This document shows positions 38,401-46,216 of a stretch of DNA of 64,000 nucleotides, piece after piece. Source of the stretch: Azorhizobium doebereinerae UFLA1-100 (lineage in GTDB: Bacteria > Pseudomonadota > Alphaproteobacteria > Rhizobiales > Xanthobacteraceae); the NCBI RefSeq assembly GCF_000473085.1, contig NZ_AXBA01000005.1, positions 62,001 to 126,000 of the forward strand, read 5' to 3'. The translations under genes were made by a program, and so were the position numbers. Under the pieces are notes generated by a model. It made no database searches. It was not told the origin of the DNA and saw only the letters and a program-made list of their open reading frames with translations. How positions within the stretch are numbered: position 1 is the stretch's first letter; each line of letters opens with the position of its first letter.

Positions 38401-38726
38401 GCACCAGCACCGTGGACATGCTGGAGGAGCTGGGCCACGAGGTGCTGGAGGCGGCGGACGGCGCCTCGGCCCTGGCGCTGCTGGGCAAGCGCAAGGTGGA
38501 CCTGCTGCTCACCGACATCGGCCTGCCGGACATTTCGGGTGTCGCGCTGGCGCAGCAGGCGCGCGCCCGCGACGCCGCGCTGCCCATCGTCTTCCTGACC
38601 GGCCAGAGCGATGCCGGCGCGCACGGGCTCGGCGCCGGTGTGCGGGTGATCACCAAGCCCTATACCGCCGCCGGGCTGGCCGACATCATCGCCGACATGC
38701 GGGACACGGAACGAAACGGCGGGTGA
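35454..38726 (+). CDS. Hybrid sensor histidine kinase with four PAS-type domains and two receivers
   Basis: A 1090-residue cytoplasmic protein with no membrane helix. An N-terminal PAS-like sensor opens with [20 protein letters not shown], followed by three more PAS domains (about 160-285, 295-410, 420-545, each ending in D-I-x-D/x-K/R). HisKA has the phospho-acceptor His581 in [12 protein letters not shown]. The HATPase domain has N and G boxes ([34 protein letters not shown]). Receiver 1 has Asp871 (FTDVVMPG) and receiver 2 Asp1021 (LTDIGLPD), joined by an Ala/Pro linker. No output regulator gene is adjacent. The start ATG has only a weak ribosome binding site; a second ATG is two codons on. 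Confidence 0.94.
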   Translation: MPMPADDQHAFLAGGGETGALIARFDWGATSLGPISGWPQSLRTAVSLLLRSNLPIVMLWNPDGLMIYNDAYSHFAGGRHPALLGSKVLEGWPEVAAFNAHVMDVGLKGGTLSYRDQHLVLHRHGAPEDVWMNLDYSPVLDESGTPAGVLAIVVETTERVRTEQRLRIAQEAGGVGIFEWFPETGRLDVSAEYRRIWRLPPDQEITDDLLVGLLHPQDRPLAGPNRRGRENPLEYTEYRRIDPSTGETRWIARRGEVVSSPELGNRRFVGIAMDITDRKRVEEDLRESEARWRNLFEQMQEGFFIGEAVRDMEGRVQDLLVIEVNPAFETQTGISAAQALGRTVRELIPNPPEAMMQRYADALAAPDATQFEIHVPQLANRWFEARARAVGTDRIAVLFLDISRRKAAEEAIRQSELRFRLLAQSMPNHVWTATADGTLDWFNDRTYAYCGRPYGTLDRAAWNAIVHPDDLASATIAWVKSREDGAPYQAELRLRRYDGAYRWHISRAVPVLDASGAVNRWVGSNTDIEDQKVAEAALADLAASLEARIEARTTELARTQDALRQSQKMESLGNLTGGVAHDFNNLLQVISGNLQLLARDMAGHPKAEQRIQSAMTGVARGSRLASQLLAFGRRQPLVPKVVNLGRFIANMDDLLRRALGEAVEIQTVIADGLWNTLIDPGNVENALLNLAINARDAMDGRGRLTIELSNAFLDTAYAGQNTDVTAGQYVLLAVTDTGCGMAPDLLEKVFEPFFTTKPEGKGTGLGLSMVYGFVKQSGGHIKLYSEPGQGTTVKLYLPRSAQAEDVLVDAETGPVSGGIETILVAEDDHAVREIVVGLLADLGYRVLKAKDAESALSIIESGMPIDLLFTDVVMPGPLKSTELARKARERLPNLAILFTSGYAENAIVHAGRLDEGVELLSKPYTREALARKLRQVLGGAGAAAPAAAAAAPPSPLPQAMPETARPATWPGTILLVEDDWLVRTSTVDMLEELGHEVLEAADGASALALLGKRKVDLLLTDIGLPDISGVALAQQARARDAALPIVFLTGQSDAGAHGLGAGVRVITKPYTAAGLADIIADMRDTERNGG

Positions 38727-38858
38727 GCCGCTCCGCCGGGCGGCTCACCCGCTGGGCTGAACGGATAACGCGTTCTCTTTCCTGGCGTTGGAGTCTGACC
38801 CGGCGTTCAGCTCCGCCGCCTTTCGCAACCGAGGGCCGTCATCCCCGATCCCGCGCGA

Positions 38859-39050
38859 CGCGCCCCCTCCCCCCTTGCGGGGGAGGGATGGGGAGGGGGG
38901 TGAAACGTGCGCCGACCGTCCCCGCTACGTGATCCGGGCGCGCGCCGCTTCATCTGCCCCTAAGCCGACGCTCAAGGCGGCAAAGCCGGGTGAAAGCGGA
39001 TGGCGTTTCACCCCCCTCCCTGCCCCGCAAGGGGGGAGGTGCCCGCGCCT
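38859..39050. repeat. Inverted pair of about 45-bp GC-rich intergenic elements
   Basis: The element at 38859-38907 (core CCTCCCCCCTTGCGGGG, ending GGGGGGTGAAACG) recurs inverted at 39004-39050 (starting CGTTTCACCCCCCTCC). The copies differ by a few indels. Each arm can also fold on itself. The spacer is 96 bases. It looks like a dispersed intergenic palindrome family of alphaproteobacteria. Confidence 0.75.
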
Positions 39051-39108
39051 ATGCTTGCATCCTCCGCCCGGGACATCGCCGTCCATATCTGCGGGCGGTA
39101 GGATTTCT

Positions 39109-39168
39109 GGCTGCGAGACCTTTGGCTGCAAGACTTCTCGTTGCAGGACGTTTCGCAGCAAGACCTGC
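39109..39168. repeat. Four degenerate 15-bp tandem repeats
   Basis: The copies are GGCTGCGAGACCTTT, GGCTGCAAGACTTCT, CGTTGCAGGACGTTT and CGCAGCAAGACCTGC at exact 15-base steps (39109, 39124, 39139, 39154). The shared core is TGCAAGAC. No gene covers them convincingly. Confidence 0.7.
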
Positions 39169-39207
39169 GGTCAGATGCCGAGCGCGCGCTCCATCGAAGC
39201 GTTGGCG

Positions 39208-39222
39208 CCTGATCTGATCAGG
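39208..39222. repeat. CCTGATC-T-GATCAGG palindrome
   Basis: A perfect 7-bp inverted repeat around one base, in a stretch with several further GATC/TGATC words (39208-39280), between the tandem repeats and the GntR gene end. Its role is unknown. Confidence 0.45.
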
Positions 39223-39343
39223 CTGAAGCAAACTGATCGGTCAATCAGTCTCCCAGCAGGTGAGGAAGAACGCATGATCCGATCAGCTTGCGATGTGGGC
39301 TGAGCGGCGCGGGCTCCGGAAACCGCTTCGCCTTTCAGGTCGA

Positions 39344-40054
39344 TCAACCCTGGGCCGGGCCGAACAGCGCCCGCAGGTCCGCCGGCGGCGCGGGCACGGG
39401 ATCGAGCCGCAGCCGCTGCTCCACATGGCGGAAATGGTGGCGCGACAGATCGATGGCGCGGGGCACGTCGCGGGCGCGCAGCGCCTCCACGATGGCGCCG
39501 TGCTCGTCCACCGCGCACACCGACTGGGTAGCCGGCTCGTAGACCGACACCATCACCGAGGACCGGCTGAGCAGGTCGCGCAGGAAGCGGGAGAGCTCCT
39601 CATTGCCCAGCGCATCCACCAGATGCGTGTGGAAGGCGCCTGACAGCCGCACCGAGGCGGCGCGGTCGCCGCGCGCGGCGGCATCGCGCTCCTCCACCAG
39701 ATGGGCATCGAGCCGGGCGAGGATCTCGTCATTGAGCATCTGGCCGAGCTGCACCAGCACGCCCGCCTCCAGCACCCGGTGGGCCTCGTAGACCGCGCGA
39801 ATCTCCTCCGGCGTGGGCGAGGGCACGCGCGAGCCGCGATTGGGCACGATCTCGATGCGCCGCTCGGCGCCGAGCCGGTGCAGCACCTTGCGGATGCGCT
39901 CGCGCGACACGCCGAAGGCTTCCGCCAGCGTCTGCTCCACCAGCTTGGTGCCGGCCCTCAGGCGCCCGTCCATGATGGCGCGGGTGATGGACTGGTAGAT
40001 CGCCTCGTCCGCCGCCGGATCCGCCTTGGCCGCGCGCTGCCTCGCTTCGCTCAC
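39344..40054 (-). CDS. GntR-family regulator, FCD (FadR) subfamily
   Basis: A 236-residue regulator. The N-terminal winged helix has the GntR pattern AIYQSITRAIMDGRLRAGTKL followed by LAEAFGVSRERIRKVLHRL. The C-terminal FCD domain holds the metal/ligand histidines in FHTHLVDALGN and HHFRHVEQRL. The ATG at 40054 lies just downstream of two AATGTGCACATT boxes, so it most likely represses itself and the divergent ABC importer operon until a ligand is bound. Confidence 0.92.
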   Translation of the reverse strand: MSEARQRAAKADPAADEAIYQSITRAIMDGRLRAGTKLVEQTLAEAFGVSRERIRKVLHRLGAERRIEIVPNRGSRVPSPTPEEIRAVYEAHRVLEAGVLVQLGQMLNDEILARLDAHLVEERDAAARGDRAASVRLSGAFHTHLVDALGNEELSRFLRDLLSRSSVMVSVYEPATQSVCAVDEHGAIVEALRARDVPRAIDLSRHHFRHVEQRLRLDPVPAPPADLRALFGPAQG

Positions 40055-40077
40055 ACCGTCTCCTGCACCGCTTCAAA

Positions 40078-40089
40078 AATGTGCACATT
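40078..40089. promoter_or_regulatory. AATGTGCACATT palindrome, GntR operator copy 1
   Basis: A perfect 12-bp palindrome 23 bases before the gntR start codon. Its centre is 22 bases from the second copy, two helical turns, so dimers would sit on the same face. Confidence 0.7.
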
Positions 40090-40099
40090 AATGGCAATA

Positions 40100-40111
40100 A
40101 ATGTGCACATT
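40100..40111. promoter_or_regulatory. AATGTGCACATT palindrome, GntR operator copy 2
   Basis: An exact repeat of the box at 40078-40089. Two identical perfect palindromes in a short AT-richer stretch make chance unlikely. Confidence 0.7.
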
Positions 40112-40180
40112 ATTCGCCGACGACGACTTTTCTGTCCGTCAGATACAGCACGAGGCCTTCCTGCGCCAACGTTTTCGAAA

Positions 40181-40192
40181 AATGTGCACAAT
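40181..40192. promoter_or_regulatory. AATGTGCACAAT, third GntR-type box
   Basis: Same motif with one changed base (AATGTGCACAAT), 55 bases before the start of the substrate-binding protein gene. It is well placed to control the rightward operon. Confidence 0.6.
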
Positions 40193-40247
40193 TGGCCCGG
40201 CCCTTGCAGAGGTATCCTCATCGCCAGCGTCCCTTCGCGAGGAAGCC

Positions 40248-41291
40248 ATGCCTGATCCCATTCTATCCCGACGCACCCTCCTGAAGCTCAGCGCCGGGGC
40301 GCTGGCGGGCGGCGTGGCCATGCCCGCCATCGTCCGCGCCGCGCCGAAGGAGATCGTCATCGGCGGCCCGGCCGGCGCCGCCAAATATTTCAACGCCGAC
40401 GTCTTCCCGCTCATCCAGAAGATGCTCGACGTCTCCATCCTCTATGAAGGCACCAACTCGCTCACCAATCTGCAGAAGATGCAGGCGGACAAGGCGAGCC
40501 CGAAGATGTCGGTCGTCATCATGGACGATCCGGTCATGCTGCCCGCCGCCGCCGAGGGCCTCATCACCCCCATGGCCGCCTCCGGCGTGCCCAACCTCGC
40601 CAAGCTGGTGCCCGGCACCATTCATCGCGACGGCCTGTGGGCCAACTACCAGAAGCCCTGGGCCGGCATCGCCTATTCCACCAAGCGCATGGCCGCCGCG
40701 CCGGCCGACTGGACCGCGCTGTGGGACCCCAAGTATGCGCAGAAGGTCATCGTGCCCTCGCTCCAGAACACCGAGGGCTTCTGGACCCTGCTCGCCGCCG
40801 CCCACCTGGAGACCGGCAAGCCCTACAAGGACGCGCAATACGACATCGACGCCGCCTTCCGGAAGCTGAAGAGCCTGAAGCCGAACCTGCTCAACGTCTA
40901 CACCAACGCCCCCCAGGCCATAAACCTGCTGGAGCAAGGCGAGGCCTGGATGATCGGCGGCCAGTTCTCCGCTTATACCCTCATCCGCAAGGCCGACGGC
41001 TCGCCGGTGGACCTCTCGGTGCCCAAGGACGGCGGCTTCGCCATGCCCTCCGGCATCGCCAAGGTGACCGGCGCCCCGGCGGGCGACACCGCCGAGGCGG
41101 TGATCAACGCCTTCCTCTCCCCCGAGGTGCAGGGCGTGCTCGCCGCCAAGGCCTTCGTGGCGCCCACCAATGCCGGCGTGCCGACCCCGGCCGGCTTCCC
41201 GGACGCCGCCTCGCTGTTCGCCCCCGACTGGGCCTTCGTCGCCAAGGAGCGCGCCGGCTGGGTTGATCGCTGGATCAAGGAGATGTCATGA
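40248..41291 (+). CDS. ABC transporter substrate-binding protein (polyamine/thiamine-type)
   Basis: A 347-residue periplasmic protein. The signal carries a twin-arginine motif (SRRTLLKLSAGALAGG) and ends near VRAAP. The mature part is a group D/F solute-binding protein of the SBP_bac_8/spermidine-putrescine class (NLQKMQADKASPKMSVVIMD, PWAGIAYSTKRM, VPKDGGFAMPSGIAKV). It would deliver a small cationic or amide ligand to the permeases that follow. The ATG at 40248 is preceded by GCGAGGAAG. It is the first of five overlapping genes. Confidence 0.92.
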   Translation: MPDPILSRRTLLKLSAGALAGGVAMPAIVRAAPKEIVIGGPAGAAKYFNADVFPLIQKMLDVSILYEGTNSLTNLQKMQADKASPKMSVVIMDDPVMLPAAAEGLITPMAASGVPNLAKLVPGTIHRDGLWANYQKPWAGIAYSTKRMAAAPADWTALWDPKYAQKVIVPSLQNTEGFWTLLAAAHLETGKPYKDAQYDIDAAFRKLKSLKPNLLNVYTNAPQAINLLEQGEAWMIGGQFSAYTLIRKADGSPVDLSVPKDGGFAMPSGIAKVTGAPAGDTAEAVINAFLSPEVQGVLAAKAFVAPTNAGVPTPAGFPDAASLFAPDWAFVAKERAGWVDRWIKEMS

Positions 41292-42379
41292 GCCAGGAGC
41301 CCATCGACGCCGCCTCCCATCTCGTCGTCCGGCAGGCCTCCAAGCGCTATGGCGCCACCACCGTGCTCGACCGGGTGGACCTCGCCATAAGGCGCGGCGA
41401 GCTGGTGACGCTGCTCGGCCCCTCCGGCTGCGGCAAGACCACCCTGCTGCGGCTGATCGCCGGCCTCGCCTTGCCCGATGCCGGCACGGTGGCGATCGCC
41501 GGGCGGGACGTCACCCGCGTGCCGCCGCACAGGCGCAACGTCGGCGTGGTGTTCCAGAACTACGCTTTGTTCCCGCACCTCTCGGTGGCCGGGAATGTCG
41601 CCTTCGGCCTGACGGTGCGCCGCCGGCCGAAGGCCGACATCGCGCGCGCGGTGGACAAGGCGCTCGCCCTCGTCCATCTCGACCATCTGGCGGCCCGCCC
41701 CATCTCGGCTCTGTCCGGCGGCCAGCAGCAGCGCGTGGCGCTCGCCCGCGCGCTGGCGGTGGAGCCGGACGTGCTGCTGTTCGACGAGGCGCTCTCGGCG
41801 CTGGACCGCAAGCTGCGCGAGGAAATGCAGGGCGAGATGCGCCGCATCCTGCGCGACATCAACGCCACCGCCATCTTCGTCACCCACGACCAGGACGAGG
41901 CGCTGACCATGTCCGACCGGGTGGCGGTGATGAACGGCGGGCGGATCGAGCAATTGGCTGAGCCTCGGCTCATCTACCAGCGGCCGGCGAGCCTGTTCAC
42001 GCTTAATTTCGTCGGCCTCTCCACCCGCATTTCCGGCACCGTGGTGGCCTGCGACGGCGGCATCGTCCAGGTGGACACCAAGGTCGGCCGGCTCGCCGCC
42101 ACCGGCCGCTTCCTCGCCGGCTCGCAGGTGGTGGTGGCGACCCGGCCGGAGCACCTGCGCCCCGCCGCCGGAGCGACCGGCAACGCGGTGAGCGGGCGGG
42201 TGCGCGCGGTGGTGTTCCAGGGCTCGCGCAGCCTGGTGGAGGTGGGCGCCGGCGGCGAGACGCTGCTGGCCGAGCTGCCCGGCCAGGAGGCCGCGCTGCT
42301 GGCGCCGGACGCCGAGATCCGCCTCGCCTGGCCGGTGAGCGAGACCTTCGCCTTTCCCGCCCCGGAGATGGCCGCATGA
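41288..42379 (+). CDS. ABC importer ATP-binding protein (PotA-like)
   Basis: A 363-residue ATPase. Walker A is GPSGCGKTT (44-52), the Q-loop is VFQNYALFPHLSV, the signature LSGGQQQRVALARAL, Walker B is VLLFDEALSALD and the H-loop is VTHDQDEAL. The C-terminal TOBE domain (from about 245) has VVATRPEHLRP. The LFDE-A-LSALD form (Ala for Pro) is seen. It is the motor of the polyamine-type importer encoded around it and overlaps both neighbours by ATGA. Confidence 0.95.
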   Translation: MSQEPIDAASHLVVRQASKRYGATTVLDRVDLAIRRGELVTLLGPSGCGKTTLLRLIAGLALPDAGTVAIAGRDVTRVPPHRRNVGVVFQNYALFPHLSVAGNVAFGLTVRRRPKADIARAVDKALALVHLDHLAARPISALSGGQQQRVALARALAVEPDVLLFDEALSALDRKLREEMQGEMRRILRDINATAIFVTHDQDEALTMSDRVAVMNGGRIEQLAEPRLIYQRPASLFTLNFVGLSTRISGTVVACDGGIVQVDTKVGRLAATGRFLAGSQVVVATRPEHLRPAAGATGNAVSGRVRAVVFQGSRSLVEVGAGGETLLAELPGQEAALLAPDAEIRLAWPVSETFAFPAPEMAA

Positions 42380-43245
42380 CCGACACAGCTCTGCCCCTGG
42401 TCAAGGCGCCCGCCGCGCCCGGCCGCGAACGCTGGCTGGCGGTGGCGCTCGCCGCCCCCGCCCTCCTCATCCTGCTGGCGCTGTTCGCCCTGCCGCTGGC
42501 GAAACTGCTCGCCGCCAGCGTGGCCGGGCCGGACGGCCCGACCCTGGCGGAATACGCCAAGCTGCTGGGCACGCCCTATTATCTCGGCGTCATCTGGAAT
42601 TCCGTGCGCCTCGCGCTGCTCACCACCGGTATCGCGCTGGTCATCGGCTATCCGGCCGCCTTCGCGCTGGCACGGGCGCGCGGGGCGGTGCGCAGCGCGC
42701 TGCTGGCCTGCCTGTTCCTGCCGCTCGCCGCCAGCGTCATCGTCAAGGCCTTCGCCTGGACCATCCTGCTGCGCAGCGACGGGCTGGTGAACGAGACCCT
42801 GCTGGCGCTCGGCCTCATCGACGCGCCGATCCGCATGATCTTCACCGAGACCGCGCTGATCGTCGGCTCGGTGAACATCTTCCTGCCGTTCATGATCCTG
42901 CCCATCTACACGGTGGTGGCGCAGCTCGACCCCCGCCTCATGGAAGCCGCCGCCACGCTGGGCGCCGCCCCGGCGGAGGCGTTCGTGCGCGTGGTGGTGC
43001 CGCTCACCGTGCCCGGCGTGGTGGCGGGCGTGGCGCTGGTGTTCTCGCTCGCCGTGTCGGCCTATGTGGTGCCGACTTTGCTGATCGGCGAGCGCTATCC
43101 CACCCTCTCCACCACCATCGCCAAGGCCTATCTTCTGGCCCGCCAGCCCACCTTCGGCGCGGCGGCGGGCGTGGTGCTGCTGGTGATCGCGGTGGCCACC
43201 GTGGCGCTCAGCACCCGCCTCGCCCGGCTGGGAGGCGCCCGATGA
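42376..43245 (+). CDS. ABC importer permease (PotB-like)
   Basis: A 289-residue permease with six membrane helices. The EAA loop reads MEAAATLGAAPAEAFVRVVVPLTVPGVVAG, the contact to the ATPase. Early block LGVIWNSVRLALLTTGIALVIGYPAAFALAR is typical of PotB/ModB-type permeases. It overlaps the ATPase gene upstream and the second permease downstream by 4 bases each. Confidence 0.94.
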   Translation: MTDTALPLVKAPAAPGRERWLAVALAAPALLILLALFALPLAKLLAASVAGPDGPTLAEYAKLLGTPYYLGVIWNSVRLALLTTGIALVIGYPAAFALARARGAVRSALLACLFLPLAASVIVKAFAWTILLRSDGLVNETLLALGLIDAPIRMIFTETALIVGSVNIFLPFMILPIYTVVAQLDPRLMEAAATLGAAPAEAFVRVVVPLTVPGVVAGVALVFSLAVSAYVVPTLLIGERYPTLSTTIAKAYLLARQPTFGAAAGVVLLVIAVATVALSTRLARLGGAR

Positions 43246-44042
43246 CCCGGCCCCTCGCCATCCTGTTCGCCTGGACCATGGCGCTCGGCGCCGCGCTCTT
43301 CCTGCTGGCGCCGCTCATGGTGATCGCGGCGGCCTCCTTCTCGCCCACCCCGGTGTTCGACCTGCCGGTGGGCGGGGCCTCGCTGCGCTGGTACGCCCGC
43401 ATCGGCCAGATGGACGGCTTCTGGCCGGCCCTCTCGCTGTCGCTGCAGATCGCCGCGCTGTCCACCGCGCTGGCGCTGGCGCTGGGCACGCTGGCGGCCA
43501 TCGCCATCGCCCAGGGCCGCCTGCCGGGGGCGGAGGCCATCGGCACCTTCCTGGTCTCGCCCCTGATGATGCCCGGCCTCGTGCTCGGCATCGCCTTGCT
43601 GCAATATTTCCGCGCCATGGGCTTTTCCGCCGCCTGGAGCGCGCTGCTGCTGGCGCACCTGGTGGTGACGCTGCCCTATGTGGCCCGCACCATGATCGCC
43701 GGACTGTCGCGCTTCGACTTCACCTTGGTGGAGGCCGCGCGCACGCTCGGCTGCACCTATCCCGGCGCCATCCTCAAGGTGATGGTCCCGGCGCTGGCGC
43801 CCTCCTTCCTCACCGCGGGGCTGTTCGCCTTCCTCGCCTCCTTCGACAACTATCCCGTCTCGATCTTCCTGACCGACGTGCGAACCAAGACGCTGCCCAT
43901 CAAGATGCTGCAATATATCGAAGAAGCCCCCGACCCCACGCTCGCGGCCCTGTCCACGCTGATCCTCGGCGCGACCGTGATCCTGCTGGTCGCCAGCGAC
44001 CGCCTCGTCGGCCTGCACCGCATGGCGGGGACCGGCCAATGA
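43242..44042 (+). CDS. ABC importer permease (PotC-like)
   Basis: A 266-residue permease with six membrane helices. The EAA loop is VEAARTLGCTYPGAILKVMVPALAPSFLTAG. The helix 5-6 area reads ASFDNYPVSIFLTD, the standard PotC block. With the PotB-like protein it forms the membrane channel. It overlaps the following hydrolase gene by 4 bases, so the hydrolase probably acts on what is imported. Confidence 0.94.
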   Translation: MTRPLAILFAWTMALGAALFLLAPLMVIAAASFSPTPVFDLPVGGASLRWYARIGQMDGFWPALSLSLQIAALSTALALALGTLAAIAIAQGRLPGAEAIGTFLVSPLMMPGLVLGIALLQYFRAMGFSAAWSALLLAHLVVTLPYVARTMIAGLSRFDFTLVEAARTLGCTYPGAILKVMVPALAPSFLTAGLFAFLASFDNYPVSIFLTDVRTKTLPIKMLQYIEEAPDPTLAALSTLILGATVILLVASDRLVGLHRMAGTGQ

Positions 44043-44965
44043 GCCCGCTCGCCCTGAAGCCCGCCCTGCCGCCGCGCGACCGCGACCTGAAGGGCTATGC
44101 CGGCAGCCCGCCCGACCCGCAATGGCCGGGCAAGGCGCGCGTCGCCGTCTCCTTCGTGGTCAATTTCGAGGAGGGGGCCGAGTTCACCGTCTCGGAAGGC
44201 GATGGCGTCAACGAGGGCATCTATGAGGTGGACCATCGTCTCGATGGCCCGGACCCCTGCATCGAGAGCCATTTCGAATACGGCACGCGGGCGGCGTGGT
44301 GGCGGGTGATGGACCTGTTCGACGCCCACGGCGCCAAGGTGACGGTGAGCGCCTGCGGCCGCGCCGTGGAACGCTCGCCCGAGCTGGCGCAAGACGCCGT
44401 CCGGCGCGGCCATGAGGTCGCCGCCCACGGCTGGCGCTGGGAGAGCCACGCGGGCATGGACGAGGCCACCGAGCGCGCCCGCATCGCCCGCACCGTCGCG
44501 GCCATCGCGCGGGCCACGGGGCAGCGGCCGGTGGGCTGGCACACCCGCTCCGCCTCCACCGCCAACACCCGGCGCCTGCTCGTGGAGGACGGCGGCTTCC
44601 TCTATGACAGCGACGCCTACAATGACGACCTGCCCTATGAGGTGGAGGTCGCCGGCCGCCGCCATCTGGTGCTGCCCTATGCGTTCGACACCAACGACAT
44701 GCACTTCCAGCACACCCAGCGCTTCCGCGGCGCGGACTTCGCCGATTATGTGATCGACGCCTTCGACTGGCTGGCGCGGGAGGGCGAGCGGGCGCCGAAG
44801 ATGCTCTCCATCGGCCTCCACCTGCGCATGATCGGCCGCCCCGGCCGCATCGGCGCGCTGGAGCGCATCCTCGCCCATGTGCAGGGCTCCGGCGTCGCCT
44901 GGGTGGCGCCGCGCGCGGCCATCGCCCGGCACTGGCGCGCCACCTTTCCCGAGGGCGGGGCGTGA
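44039..44965 (+). CDS. Polysaccharide-deacetylase-fold hydrolase, PuuE allantoinase / cyclic-imide-hydrolase type
   Basis: A 308-residue NodB-fold protein. The block VAVSFVVNFEEGAEFTVSEGD matches the NYEEGGE signature of PuuE allantoinases, which lack the DDG metal site of chitin deacetylases. VTVSACGRAVERSPELAQDAVRRGHEVAAHGWRWESH (in outline) and RRLLVEDGGFLYDSDAYNDDLPY follow. Known members hydrolyse allantoin or cyclic imides. Coupled to an importer, it probably opens a ring amide. The exact substrate is unknown. A GC hairpin at 44974-45002 closes the operon. Confidence 0.83.
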   Translation: MSPLALKPALPPRDRDLKGYAGSPPDPQWPGKARVAVSFVVNFEEGAEFTVSEGDGVNEGIYEVDHRLDGPDPCIESHFEYGTRAAWWRVMDLFDAHGAKVTVSACGRAVERSPELAQDAVRRGHEVAAHGWRWESHAGMDEATERARIARTVAAIARATGQRPVGWHTRSASTANTRRLLVEDGGFLYDSDAYNDDLPYEVEVAGRRHLVLPYAFDTNDMHFQHTQRFRGADFADYVIDAFDWLAREGERAPKMLSIGLHLRMIGRPGRIGALERILAHVQGSGVAWVAPRAAIARHWRATFPEGGA

Positions 44966-44973
44966 GCGCCGTC

Positions 44974-45002
44974 GCCCCCCGCATCCGCAGGTCGCGGGGG
45001 GC
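44974..45002. terminator. Hairpin between convergent operons
   Basis: GCCCCCCGC and GCGGGGGGC form a 9-bp stem with an 11-base loop, followed by TTATCGAT. It lies 9 bases after the PuuE-like stop and before the convergent amidase stop at 45038. Confidence 0.6.
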
Positions 45003-45037
45003 TTATCGATAGATCGCTCAGCAAGAGAGGAGGCGGC

Positions 45038-46216
45038 TCAGGCCGCCATCACCTTGCGGGCGAGGTCCAGCAGCGCCTCGTCGCGCCCACGCGGGGCGAT
45101 GATTGAGAGGCCCACGGGGCAGCCGTCCAACGTGCCGAGCGGCAGCGAGATCTGCGGCAGGCCCGCATGCCCCGCCGGGCAGAGCAGCTCCAGCGCACGG
45201 GCGCGGAAGGCGTCCAGCTCCGGCTCCGGCGTCGCCAGCAAAGGCGCGATGCCCGGCCCGGTGGGCAGCAGCAGCAGGCCATCGTCGCCCAGGATGTCGT
45301 CCATGCGGGCGCGGATGTCGGCGCGCAGGGCGAGCGCGCCCTTCACCTCCTCAGGGTCGAGCCTGGCGGCGGCGGCGAAGCGCTCACGCACGCCGGGGCC
45401 GAACGCCGGCTTCACCTGTTCCACCCATGGCCCGTGCGCCGCCCAGGCCTCGGCGGACTGGATGAGCCGGAAGGCGTTGCGCCACGGCCCGAGGCCGCCC
45501 GGCGCCACGGTCACGGAAGCCGCCGGGGCATAGAGCGCCATCACCCGGGACAGGCCGTCCTTCAACGCCGCGCCCACCGCCGGGCCGGCGGCGGCGAACA
45601 GGTCGTCGGCGACCATCAGGCGGTTCGGCAGCGGCGCCGTGGGGGCCGGGCCGAGCAGCACCGCGCCGACCTGCGCGAACAGCTCCGCGTCGCGGGCGAA
45701 CCAGCCCAAAGTGTCGTAGCTCGGCGCCAGCGGCACCGCGCCGGCGAGGGAGACGCGCCCGTGCGTCGTGCGGATGCCGATGATGCCGCAATAGCTGGCC
45801 GGCAGGCGCACCGAGCCGCCGGTGTCCGAGCCGATGGCGAAATCCACCAGCTTGCCGGCCACCGCCGCCGCCGAGCCGGAGGACGAGCCGCCGGGAATGC
45901 GCCCCGGCGCGGCCGGATTGGTCGGCGTGCCGTAATGGGCGTTCTCGCCGTTGAGGCTCCAGGCCAGTTCGTCCGTATGGGTCTTGCCCACCAGATGGGC
46001 GCCGGCGTCCAGCAGCAGGTCCACGCAGGGCGTGCTGGCGGTCGGCACCGGGTGGCTGGCCAGCCAGTGCGGGCTGCCCGCCCCGGTGGGCACGCCGGCG
46101 AGGTCGAAGAAGTCCTTCAGCGCGAAGGTGCGGCCGGCCAGCGGGCCGTCGGTGCGGCGCTGGATGTCCACCGCCCCATGGGCGACGAAGGCGTTGAGCG
46201 GATCGTGCAGGGTCAT
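45038..46216 (-). CDS. Amidase (amidase-signature family)
   Basis: A 392-residue AS-family amidohydrolase. The Ser-cisSer-Lys triad is visible: Lys34 in FALKDFFD, the cis-Ser in PGGSSSGSAAAVA (about 112), and the nucleophile Ser135 in GSDTGGSVRLPA. The length is on the short side (many are 450-480). The last 30 residues (PLGTLDGCPVGLSIIAPRGRDE) fit AtzF/Asp-tRNA-like amidases. It hydrolyses a linear amide, perhaps the product of the deaminase-like or PuuE-like enzyme. Its ATG overlaps the stop of the amidohydrolase gene (ATGA). Confidence 0.92.
   Translation of the reverse strand: MTLHDPLNAFVAHGAVDIQRRTDGPLAGRTFALKDFFDLAGVPTGAGSPHWLASHPVPTASTPCVDLLLDAGAHLVGKTHTDELAWSLNGENAHYGTPTNPAAPGRIPGGSSSGSAAAVAGKLVDFAIGSDTGGSVRLPASYCGIIGIRTTHGRVSLAGAVPLAPSYDTLGWFARDAELFAQVGAVLLGPAPTAPLPNRLMVADDLFAAAGPAVGAALKDGLSRVMALYAPAASVTVAPGGLGPWRNAFRLIQSAEAWAAHGPWVEQVKPAFGPGVRERFAAAARLDPEEVKGALALRADIRARMDDILGDDGLLLLPTGPGIAPLLATPEPELDAFRARALELLCPAGHAGLPQISLPLGTLDGCPVGLSIIAPRGRDEALLDLARKVMAA

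Larger units (their letters stand above)
38727..39343. other. 617-base intergenic region with repeats, no gene
   Basis: Between the hybrid kinase and the GntR gene, I see no convincing coding frame. The region holds a long inverted repeat (38859-39050), four 15-base tandem repeats (39109-39168) and a CCTGATC-T-GATCAGG palindrome (39208-39222). Confidence 0.7.

Noticed and set aside
35388-38624. A minus-strand frame of about 1080 codons opposite the hybrid kinase
   Set aside because: All of it mirrors the third-position GC bias of the kinase gene; the kinase has complete catalytic motifs and this frame has none.
39109-39168. The 15-base repeats as a CRISPR array
   Set aside because: The copies adjoin without spacers, are too short and degenerate, and no cas gene is present.
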